Below, one piece after another: positions 1-6,355 of a stretch of DNA of 11,080 nt (positions are counted from its first letter, which is position 1; each line of letters starts with the position of its first letter). The position numbers and the translations under genes were made by a program. The notes beneath the pieces were generated by a model. It was not told where the DNA came from. It searched no databases and saw only the letters and a program-made list of their open reading frames with translations. Source of the stretch: JAQVWU01 sp964628455 (GTDB lineage Bacteria; Bacillota; Clostridia; Oscillospirales; CAG-272); contig CAZVPD010000131.1 in assembly GCA_964628455.1 (NCBI GenBank), positions 1 through 11,080 of the forward strand. The letters are read 5' to 3'.

Positions 1-696
1 GACGCCTATACGAGCTCATTCGACCTTGAAATACTTTCGATGGATGAAGAAAACTATCCGTATATCAACGTGAACCTCGAAAAAGCCGATTCCATCGTGA
101 ACATCGTCTATGACATGTGCTTTAATACGGCGGGAGTCAATACCTATCATTTCGATACGGACGACAGCGAGATGACGGAGATCGCGAACGTGTTTTCACA
201 GGATCGTTTCGTTTTTATGAGCAACTGGCTGTTCAGCACCGAAACCGCCTATATGCGCAATATGGAAAGCGATTACGGCATCATTCCTTATCCGAAATAC
301 GACGAGGAGCAGCCCGGTTATTATTCCTATGCCAACGACCAGCTTTCGGTGTATACCGTCCCGAGAACGGTAGAGGACCCTTCCGCGGCGGGCGCCGTGC
401 TCGAGGCGCTGTGTTCCGCAAGCGGGGACACGGTGGTACAGGCCTACTATGAAATAGCGCTCAAGTCGAAATATACGCGCGACAGCGAAACTTCGGAAAT
501 GCTCGGTCTGATCCTGTCCGGATTCAAACTCGATCCCGCGTGGATGTACTGCAGCGTCATGAACGGGCTGCCGCAGAATATGCTGAGGACGCAGATATGG
601 AACCAGAAGAACAATCTGATCACGTCGTATGCCGCCGCCGAAAAATCCTACGAAAAAGCGCTTGAGAAACTGATCGAAAAATTCAAAGCTCTGTAA
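1..696 (+). CDS. Sugar ABC transporter substrate-binding protein, C-terminal part (5' end outside the window)
   Basis: The frame is open from base 1, so only the last 231 residues are visible, and the Met at base 40 is internal. The protein would capture a sugar or oligosaccharide outside the membrane and hand it to an ABC permease. The family call rests on features I recognise from Clostridia extracellular solute-binding proteins of the family-1 type. These are a block reading YGIIPYPKYDE followed by a YY/SYAND stretch, then a VLEALCS...YYEIALKSKYTRD segment with S-E-M-L-G-L-I, and a Lys/Glu-rich C-terminal helix ending KFKAL. Signal peptide and lipobox would lie upstream and cannot be seen. 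The gene ends 33 bp before the GH32 start, which suggests one operon with that hydrolase. The ligand is not determinable; a fructo-oligosaccharide or sucrose is a guess from the neighbour. Confidence 0.88.
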   Translation, partial: DAYTSSFDLEILSMDEENYPYINVNLEKADSIVNIVYDMCFNTAGVNTYHFDTDDSEMTEIANVFSQDRFVFMSNWLFSTETAYMRNMESDYGIIPYPKYDEEQPGYYSYANDQLSVYTVPRTVEDPSAAGAVLEALCSASGDTVVQAYYEIALKSKYTRDSETSEMLGLILSGFKLDPAWMYCSVMNGLPQNMLRTQIWNQKNNLITSYAAAEKSYEKALEKLIEKFKAL

Positions 697-729
697 AACA
701 ATATTTTGTCGTTCGGAAAGGATTTACGT

Positions 730-2262
730 ATGAAACAGATCGAAAACATCTCCGCTGCGGTCGAGCAGTCGAGGCTGCTCCGCGAGAAACTGCTGTCCGA
801 CAAAACGCGTCCGGGGTATCATTTCGCGATCCCGGAGGATATCGGGATCCCGGGCGATTCAAACGGCGCTTTTTATGCGAACGGCCGCTATCACCTGATG
901 TACCTCTACAGCTGCCGCTCCGACGGTTTCCGTTACGGGCACATCTCAAGCCTGGACCTTGTTCACTGGAGGAGCCATCGGGATATCCTCGGGCCGGACG
1001 AACTGGACGGCGGAATATTCAGCGGCGGAGCCTTTGTCGACGATGACGGCACGGTTTACATCACTTACTGGGGCCTGAACAAAGAGGGGGTCGGCAAAGG
1101 ACTCGGCGGCATCCGCATCGCAAAAAGCCGTGATATCGGTAACCACTACGAGATATGGGAAAAGATGCCCGAATATGCCGTCGAAAGCACCGATTTCGGT
1201 ATGACCGCCCTATCGGATGACGGCGGCGTCAGCGGATGGGTCGGTTCCGCGGACCCGAGCAATATCTGGAAGAAAGACGGCCTGTACTATATGCAGACGG
1301 GCAATCTGCTGATCCTGAACAAATACAGAAATCAGCCCGACGCCCCGAAGAAATACCTCGGCGACTGGGTCGACCTGTTTTCCTCGTCCGATCTGGTCAA
1401 ATGGCGGTTCGTCAAACGATTTTACGAACGCCGCGGCGATAACCTTTGGACCGACGAAAGCGAAGACGATATGTGCCCGAGCTTTCTCCCGCTGCCGGGA
1501 TCGAAGAGCGGCGGAAAACCGAGCGGAAAACATCTCCAGCTCTTCATCGCGCATAACAGGGGCTGCCAGTATTACATCGGCACCTACGATAAAGAGAACG
1601 ACATCTTCCTGCCCGAGGTTCACGGCCGCATGAGCTGGACCGACAACACCTTTTTCGCGCCCGAAGCTCTCATGGCGCCCGACGGACGCCAGATCATGTG
1701 GTCCTGGCTGACCGACAACCGCGCCGATGAACTGCAATACGGATGGTCGGGCGTCTTCGGCCTTCCGCGTTCGCTCTGGCTGCGCGAAGACGGCACGCTG
1801 GGCATCGCGCCCGCCGAGGAACTGAAGCGGCTGAGATACAATCCGGCGGATTCGCCCGAAGCCGTAAACGGGCTGTCGTGCGAAATGCGGATGACCGTAT
1901 CCGTGAAGGATGCGCAAAAAGCCGGACTGAAAGTTCGAAGTTCTCCCGACGGGAAGGAATACACGCTGCTCTGTTACGACGCCGCGCGGAAATCGCTTGT
2001 TTTCGACGCGTCTTGCTCGGGAACACAGGGAAGGCCCTGCGTCGAGTCCGCTCCGTTTGAACTGAAAGAGGGCGAGGACCTTGAACTGACGGTTTATATA
2101 GACCGGTCGGTTGTCGAAGTTTTCGCAAACGACCGGCAGGCGGTCTGCCGCCGCGTATATCCCGACAGCGAAGACAGCGCCGGCATCGGGTTCTTCCTTG
2201 AGGGCGGCGCCGTCATAAAAGAATTTCACGCGTGGGAGATCATGCCGTCGAATATGTATTGA
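730..2262 (+). CDS. GH32-family glycoside hydrolase (fructan/sucrose-type beta-fructosidase), intact copy
   Basis: A 510-residue protein with no signal peptide, so probably cytoplasmic, predicted to cleave fructose from sucrose, fructo-oligosaccharides or a related sugar. I chose the ATG at 730 over the in-frame TTG at 706 because GGAAAGG sits 8 bp upstream of it. Visible motifs (numbering from this ATG): GDSNG at 42-46 takes the place of the classical NDPNG and keeps the nucleophile Asp. SADPSN near 173-178 matches the RDP block with its Arg replaced. DMCPSF at 247-252 matches the EC block, but the residue before Cys is Met and the acidic run DESEDD lies just before it. FFAPE...IMWSW near 308-326 is typical of one GH32 subgroup. 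A C-terminal beta-sandwich from about 380 carries the hallmark YIDRSVVEVFAN. It follows the transporter gene by 33 bp and ends in a strong terminator. Exact substrate is unknown. Confidence 0.9.
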   Translation: MKQIENISAAVEQSRLLREKLLSDKTRPGYHFAIPEDIGIPGDSNGAFYANGRYHLMYLYSCRSDGFRYGHISSLDLVHWRSHRDILGPDELDGGIFSGGAFVDDDGTVYITYWGLNKEGVGKGLGGIRIAKSRDIGNHYEIWEKMPEYAVESTDFGMTALSDDGGVSGWVGSADPSNIWKKDGLYYMQTGNLLILNKYRNQPDAPKKYLGDWVDLFSSSDLVKWRFVKRFYERRGDNLWTDESEDDMCPSFLPLPGSKSGGKPSGKHLQLFIAHNRGCQYYIGTYDKENDIFLPEVHGRMSWTDNTFFAPEALMAPDGRQIMWSWLTDNRADELQYGWSGVFGLPRSLWLREDGTLGIAPAEELKRLRYNPADSPEAVNGLSCEMRMTVSVKDAQKAGLKVRSSPDGKEYTLLCYDAARKSLVFDASCSGTQGRPCVESAPFELKEGEDLELTVYIDRSVVEVFANDRQAVCRRVYPDSEDSAGIGFFLEGGAVIKEFHAWEIMPSNMY

Positions 2263-2271
2263 AACCGATAT

Positions 2272-2318
2272 AAAAAGGGGCTGCGGCAAATGCAGAATTA
2301 TGCCGCAGCCCCTTTTTT
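2272..2318 (+). terminator. Rho-independent terminator after the GH32 gene (probably bidirectional)
   Basis: A perfect 12-bp stem, GGGGCTGCGGCA at 2277-2288 against TGCCGCAGCCCC at 2301-2312, has a 12-nt loop and is followed by six T. Five A precede the stem, so the element would also end transcription arriving on the minus strand. It begins 10 bp after the GH32 stop codon. The second GH32 copy has a diverged version at 6095-6146. Confidence 0.93.
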
Positions 2319-2351
2319 ATTATATTTCGACTTAGTATGCGGACGACCGCA

Positions 2352-2420
2352 TTATTTCAACGACTGAAACGTCGCGACGGCGTCATCAATGGCTTTTTGA
2401 GCCTTTGGCTATGCCTTTGT
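2352..2420 (-). pseudogene. Remnant of a substrate-binding-protein C-terminus (left copy)
   Basis: Read on the minus strand from the TAA at 2354-2352 backwards, this gives a tail AKPxxx-type sequence: K-A-Q-K-A-I-D-D-A-V-A-T-F-Q-S-L-K-stop. It resembles the Lys/Ala-rich terminal helix of sugar ABC substrate-binding proteins, such as the end of the gene at 1-696. An in-frame TAG (plus-strand CTA at 2409-2411) stands where the matching copy near 6240 has a Gln codon, and similarity stops at about 2420. It is therefore a short broken remnant that faces the GH32 gene convergently across the shared terminator. The family call from so few residues is tentative; that it is homologous to 6180-6250 is clear from the DNA. 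Confidence 0.45.
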
Positions 2421-2650
2421 GCATCTAGCATAAAATTGAACAGTAATTCCGGATTAGTTAACACCGGATGTGCGGACAATTTATCGGACCGTTCTTTTTT
2501 TATGTTAATCAGCAAAGTATGTATTTTAGATCCGCCGAGTCCGAGGCAGCTTTGCAATGACTCGTTCGTTACATCGTCTTCAAAAGGCATGTAATATGTT
2601 TTTCTTCGGCAGCGTTTATTACTAAACAGAGCGTTTTCGCGAGTTTCCAA
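2406..2650 (-). pseudogene. Possible fragment of an unrecognised protein gene, fused out of frame to the repeat boundary
   Basis: The minus strand is open from a TTG at 2650, with an in-frame TAG about 9 bases further upstream, down to a stop at 2357. The middle of the translation looks protein-like: an acidic start PFEDDVTNE, then KIHTLLINIKKERSDKL, then HPVLTNPELLFNFMLDAQRHS. I do not recognise the family. Past about 2415 the reading frame enters the duplicated GH32-downstream DNA, so the last dozen or so residues cannot be the original C-terminus. There is no convincing ribosome site for the TTG. Base composition is intermediate between the GC-rich flank and the AT-rich block. It may be a real gene truncated at both ends by rearrangement, or a chance open frame. 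Confidence 0.3.
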
Positions 2651-2720
2651 CGCCTGGTGCTATTTGCCGCTGCGTGTAGCATTCTGCGTTTATTATGATT
2701 TTATAAGAATAAATTTATTT

Positions 2721-2775
2721 AAAAGGACAGGATATCATATCTCGGTATATGACTGCTGACAGCTCTGTCCTTTTT
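2721..2775 (+). terminator. Nested inverted repeat with T-run: probable terminator or structured RNA at the left of the AT-rich block
   Basis: AAAAGGACAG at 2721-2730 is perfectly complementary to CTGTCCTTTT at 2765-2774. A smaller hairpin lies inside it: CATAT at 2736-2740 pairs with ATATG at 2747-2751. A T-run closes the right arm and an A-run opens the left, so either strand would read as an intrinsic terminator, although the 34-nt apical region is large. It could insulate the AT-rich operon from read-through, be the terminator of a lost gene, or be a mobile-element end. No matching inverted copy was seen at the right edge of the block. Confidence 0.5.
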
Positions 2776-2909
2776 ATATTAATGAAATTATTATAAATGG
2801 TTTCCCCACGATAAAGATATAGTGTTAAAGCAGACCGGTATTATTCAAAAATAGCCAAAAATAGAAAAATAAAATAAAAATATCATATTGTTTTTAGTTA
2901 TAAAATATA

Positions 2910-2938
2910 TTGACAATTAAAACAAATTAATATATTAT
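2910..2938 (+). promoter_or_regulatory. Sigma-A type promoter for the peptidase-lipoprotein operon
   Basis: TTGACA at 2910-2915 is followed after exactly 17 bp by TATTAT at 2933-2938. Transcription should start near 2945. That leaves a leader of about 28 nt containing GAAAGGA (2956-2962) before the ATG at 2973. In such AT-rich DNA a chance -10 is easy, but the full consensus -35 at the ideal spacing and distance is persuasive. Confidence 0.75.
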
Positions 2939-2972
2939 TAGTATATAAATAAAATGAAAGGAATAGAAATAT

Positions 2973-3692
2973 ATGAATAAAATCATTAATATTTTTATTT
3001 TTATGGTTATATTGTGTATTTTCCCTTTAAATATTTTTTCATATAATGCAACTTTTACAGCACGTGATCAAAACACCCAGGCATTATTAACTAATGCAGG
3101 ACTGGAATTAAGGGGTACAAATAACTTAAATAATAATTTTACTCTTCCGTCCGGTTCGGGATATGTTACCATTATTCAATCCGGAACCGTATTTGGTTAT
3201 AACATCAGAAGATCAGGTTATGCTTCAAGATATTCACCAGAATATACTATGCCGTCTTCAAATTCATCATATTCAATAACATTGTTGCCTGCAACATCAT
3301 ATTCATTGAACGGGTATACCAAACCTTTATCGTATACTTCCGTTTCTTCAAAATTCGGATGGCGTGTTTTGGACGGGGCACATCAAATTCATACAGGTAT
3401 TGATATAGCTAAACCCGTCAATACAAATATATATAGTATATGCGATGGTACAAATGTTGTTACCGGATTTGCCAGATATACTGAAGGATATTATGTCCAT
3501 ATGTCTTCATCCGTTGGTTATAATATTCGTTATATGCATATGAATCAACTATCAAACTTACCAACAAGCGTAGACCAAGGTGATTGGGTAGGGTATGTTG
3601 GAACGACCGGCTCATCGACAAATTATCATTTACATATTGATATATCTTATTCAAGTACATATTATGATCCGGAAGCCTTTTTTATTGATTAA
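2973..3692 (+). CDS. Secreted M23 (LytM/lysostaphin-type) zinc metallopeptidase
   Basis: This 239-residue protein is predicted to cut peptide cross-bridges or stems of peptidoglycan outside the cell. Residues 1-23 form a signal peptide (MNK followed by a long hydrophobic run ending NIFS) without a lipobox. Residues 24-108 look like a small beta-rich, Ser/Asn/Tyr-rich domain that resembles a carboxypeptidase-regulatory or Ig-like fold. The catalytic domain runs from about 113 to 236. H140 and D144 form the HxxxD zinc motif (HTGIDIA), H189 lies in RYMHM, and H219/H221 form the HLH motif, so every expected ligand and catalytic His is present. GAAAGGA precedes the ATG by 10 bp. The gene is very AT-rich and codon use differs sharply from both flanks, indicating transfer. 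It is translated just ahead of a lipoprotein gene. Whether it serves growth, division, lysis or competition cannot be told. Confidence 0.9.
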   Translation: MNKIINIFIFMVILCIFPLNIFSYNATFTARDQNTQALLTNAGLELRGTNNLNNNFTLPSGSGYVTIIQSGTVFGYNIRRSGYASRYSPEYTMPSSNSSYSITLLPATSYSLNGYTKPLSYTSVSSKFGWRVLDGAHQIHTGIDIAKPVNTNIYSICDGTNVVTGFARYTEGYYVHMSSSVGYNIRYMHMNQLSNLPTSVDQGDWVGYVGTTGSSTNYHLHIDISYSSTYYDPEAFFID

Positions 3693-3706
3693 GGAGATTA
3701 TTAAAT

Positions 3707-4774
3707 ATGAAAAAAAGTATAATGGTTTATATTTTGTTATTAAGTATAATATTAATATTATCGTCATGTAATTCAAGAATAGGTGACCCGGATAATCAAT
3801 ATTCAATTAAAAATGAAACCGATAATAACAATAAAAATAAAGCAGACAAAAATATAATACAAGAAGATTCCGGCGCAGAAAGCACCACAAATAAACAGGA
3901 TGAAGTATCTGAAAACAATGAAATCGGTATTGGTTATTTCAACAGTGATTATTGTGATCATATAGTAGTTTCATACCACATCCCCGGCGGTTATATATAT
4001 GACGATTCATACCATAATGTATCGGGTGAGTTAATAAATTATATAGGTTATGTCAATTTTGCACAATGGAATGATGGAATAACATCTGATGAAGATTTTA
4101 ATATTATAAATTTGATTCATGATTTTAATATATCTCGAGAAACCTTTGAAACTATATTAGACAACACGAACATCGGATATTTTTATGATTATAATACAGA
4201 TATTATTTATAGCAATAATGACAAAACCATACAGGATTATTATACATCGGGTATGAATAGAATCGACGAAATATTATCAAAAAAATATATAAGCTTCATT
4301 AAAAGCAGGATTATTTCATATTTAAACGACAATTATGCCAATGAATTTGAAGAATGGATAACACAGAAAAACAAAGATGACAATTGGAAATATTCGGAAT
4401 TACAATATACTGACAGATTGATCTATTCAATAAAAGATAATAATGGTAATCCTATAAATTTATATTCAAACATATTTACAGGAAATATAAGGCAATGGAG
4501 TATAGCGGAAACGGTAAACTATTTTAATATACCAAGATCAATGATCGAAGAATTTATTAATATAGCTTATAATTCAATAACTTCTGCTTGTAGTTTTGAT
4601 ATTGATAAATTATATTCAGAAAATTCATATAAATTAATATCAGATGAATTAAAAGATCGAACCGATTGTCCGTCAGTTGATCCGATGTTAATAGATAATA
4701 CACTGATTGCATTTGATATGAATGAGCAAATGAACATATGGGATAACGTTAAGAACCGGGAATATTACGGATAA
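3707..4774 (+). CDS. Lipoprotein of unknown function, partner of the M23 peptidase
   Basis: This 355-residue protein starts with MKKS, has a hydrophobic run, and carries a lipobox ending LSSC with the lipid-bearing Cys at residue 21. It should therefore be anchored on the outer face of the membrane. Residues about 22-75 form a low-complexity Asn/Asp/Lys/Glu linker. The rest, rich in Asn, Tyr and Ile, has no motif I recognise; there are aromatic clusters such as GYFYDYNTD and an acidic, Asn-rich C-terminus. The ATG is preceded by AAGGAG at 3691-3696, which overlaps the TAA stop of the peptidase gene (14 bp between genes), so the two are almost certainly co-transcribed and probably act in the same place. 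Composition is as AT-rich as the peptidase gene. No terminator is evident between its stop and 4827. It may be an immunity or regulatory partner, but this is speculation. Confidence 0.85.
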   Translation: MKKSIMVYILLLSIILILSSCNSRIGDPDNQYSIKNETDNNNKNKADKNIIQEDSGAESTTNKQDEVSENNEIGIGYFNSDYCDHIVVSYHIPGGYIYDDSYHNVSGELINYIGYVNFAQWNDGITSDEDFNIINLIHDFNISRETFETILDNTNIGYFYDYNTDIIYSNNDKTIQDYYTSGMNRIDEILSKKYISFIKSRIISYLNDNYANEFEEWITQKNKDDNWKYSELQYTDRLIYSIKDNNGNPINLYSNIFTGNIRQWSIAETVNYFNIPRSMIEEFINIAYNSITSACSFDIDKLYSENSYKLISDELKDRTDCPSVDPMLIDNTLIAFDMNEQMNIWDNVKNREYYG

Positions 4775-4827
4775 TAAAAAATATATATTATAATAATCAG
4801 AATTAACTGAATAGCAAATATTTACAC

Positions 4828-6085
4828 CCGACGGATTCCGTTACGGGCACATTTCAAGCCTTGACCTTGTTCACTGGAGGAGCCATAAGGATATCCTCGG
4901 GCCGACGGACCGGACGGCGGAATATTCAGCGGCATCCGCATCGCAAAGAGCGGCGATATCAAAAACCATTATGAAACCTGGGAAAAGATGCCCGAATATG
5001 CGGTCGAAAGCACCGATTTCGGCATGACCGCGACAGAGGATGACGGCGGAGGCATCGAATGGGTCGGCTCCGCGGACCCGAGCAACATCTGGAAGAAAGA
5101 CGGCCTGTATTACATGCAGACAGGCAATCTGCTGATCCTGAACAAATACAGAAACCTGCCCGACGCCCCGAAAAAATACCTAGGCGACTGGGTCGACCTG
5201 TTTTCCTCGGCCGATCTGGTCAAATGGCGGTTCGTAAAACGATTTTACGAGCGCCGCGGCGACAACCGGTGGACCGACGAAAGCGAAGACGATATGTGCC
5301 CGAGTTTTCTCCCGCTGCCGGGATCAAAGAACGGCGGAAAACCGAGCGGGAAATATCTCCAGCTCTTTATCGCGCACAACAAGGGCTGCCAGTATTATAT
5401 TGGCGCCTACGATAAGAAGAACGACCTCTTCATACCCGAAGTTCACGGGCGCATGAGCTGGACCGACAACACTTTTTTTGCGCCCGAAGCCCTCATGGCA
5501 CCCGACGGACGCCAGATCATGTGGTCCTGGCTGACCGACAACCGCGCCGATGAACTGCAGTACGGATGGTCGGGCGTGTTCGGCCTTCCGCGTACCCTCT
5601 GGCTGCGCGAAGACGGCACACTGGGCATCGCACCCGCCGAGGAACTGAAGCAGCTGAGATACAATCCGGCGGATTCGCCCGAAGCCGTAAACGGCCTTTC
5701 GTGCGAAATCCGGATGACCGTAACCATGAAGAATGCTCCGAAAGCCGGACTGAAAGTCAGAAGCTCTCCCGACGGAAAGGAATTCACGCTGCTTTATTAC
5801 GATGCCGCGCGGAAATCGCTTGTTTTCGACGCTTCTTCCTCGGGAAAACAGGGCAGGCCCTGCGTCGAGTCCGCTCCGTTTGAACTGAGGGAAGACGAGG
5901 ACCTCGAACTGACGGTCTACATAGACCGGTCGGTTGTCGAAGTTTTCGCAAACGACCGGCAGGCGGTCTGCCGCCGCGTATATCCCGACAGCGAAGACAG
6001 CGCCGGCATCGGGTTCTTCCTTGAGGGCGGCGCCGTCATAAAAGAGTTTCAAGCGTGGGAGATCATGCCGTCGAATATGTATTGA
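4828..6085 (+). pseudogene. Decayed second copy of the GH32 hydrolase
   Basis: The copy lacks the first 63 or so codons, which removes the GDSNG nucleophile motif. It then carries a 1-bp deletion near 4903-4910 that shifts frame. It also has an 84-bp deletion joining 4933 to 4934; the lost segment in the intact copy is 1027-1110, bounded by two GCGGC repeats. From 4988 an ATG opens a clean 365-residue frame to the stop at 6085, matching residues 146-510 of the intact protein. This retains the ADPSN, DMCPSF and YIDRSVVEVFAN blocks. A GGAAAAG-like site sits close before this ATG, so a truncated protein could be made, but without the nucleophile it should not be a working fructosidase. The uninterrupted frame over 365 codons suggests the damage is recent or the fragment has some use; recent damage is the simpler reading. 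Confidence 0.88.
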
Positions 6086-6094
6086 AACCGATAT

Positions 6095-6146
6095 AAAAAA
6101 GGGCTGCGGCAAAATCTTACTTTTGCTGCGGCTCTTTTATTTTTTA
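6095..6146 (+). terminator. Rho-independent terminator after the GH32 pseudogene
   Basis: GGGCTGCGGCAAAA (6101-6114) pairs with the arm starting TTTTGCTGCGGCTC (6121-6134) using three G-U wobbles. The loop is 6 nt, and an A-run lies before and a T-rich run after the stem. Compared with the left-copy terminator the loop sequence is different, but pairing is preserved through wobble changes. Confidence 0.88.
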
Positions 6147-6179
6147 TTTGATATGGGCTTAGTGTCCTGACGACCGCAT

Positions 6180-6302
6180 TTATTTCAATGCGAGAAACGC
6201 CGCGACGGCATCATCAATGACTTTTTGAGCCTTTGGCTGCGCTTTTGTAAATTCGGATCTGAAATCAGCTTCCTCATAAACCGAAGGGGTATCATCCTCT
6301 GC
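6180..6302 (-). pseudogene. Remnant of a substrate-binding-protein C-terminus (right copy)
   Basis: On the minus strand about 40 residues ending at TAA (6182-6180) read ...DDTPSVYEEADF, then a Glu/Phe/Thr stretch, then AQPKAQKVIDDAVAAF and LALK-stop. This resembles the C-terminal helices of extracellular sugar-binding proteins and is homologous in DNA to 2352-2420. No start codon with a ribosome site is visible. The open frame runs upstream into the 3' end of the six-hairpin gene, where it is meaningless. The remnant lies 3' of that gene on the same strand, so a transporter gene probably once stood here. Confidence 0.45.
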
Positions 6303-6355
6303 TTTACCTCTTCTTTTATGATCTGCCGGAAACGGGATTTTTCGTCCTTGCTGTT

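Larger units (their letters stand above)
920..2420 (+). repeat. Left copy of a duplicated GH32-terminator-tail unit
   Basis: This segment aligns with 4828-6248 from codon 64 of the GH32 gene through the stop, the hairpin terminator and the first bases of the convergent substrate-binding-protein tail. By eye the shared protein part is about 92% identical, with roughly 29 differences over 365 residues. The copies are in the same orientation and are separated by the AT-rich block. This copy keeps the intact reading frame. Confidence 0.9.
4828..6248 (+). repeat. Right copy of the duplicated GH32-terminator-tail unit
   Basis: Homology to the left copy starts abruptly at CCGACGG (4828), directly against AT-rich DNA, and ends just after the motif GCCTTTGGCT near 6240. 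Relative to the left copy it has lost 1 bp near 4903-4910 and 84 bp at 4933/4934, and shows scattered substitutions. No target-site duplication or insertion-sequence terminal repeat was found at either junction. Confidence 0.9.

Noticed and set aside
706..729. TTG at 706 as the start of the GH32 protein
   Set aside because: The GGAAAGG ribosome site sits at the right distance only for the ATG at 730, and the eight extra residues would include the site itself.
1210..2289. Long minus-strand open frame (359 codons) opposite the GH32 gene, with a similar one opposite the second copy
   Set aside because: It is the antisense shadow of a GC-rich coding gene. The sense frame carries clear GH32 motifs, and the antisense product is Arg/Ala/Val-rich with no recognisable pattern or ribosome site.
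2660..2720. Possible tRNA, attachment site or insertion-sequence end at the left edge of the AT-rich block
   Set aside because: No cloverleaf, no direct repeat shared with the right edge near 4800-4830, and no inverted terminal repeat pair were seen.
4775..4827. Possible terminator after the lipoprotein gene in AT-rich DNA
   Set aside because: Only weak A/T self-complementarity is present; no stable stem followed by a T-run could be found.
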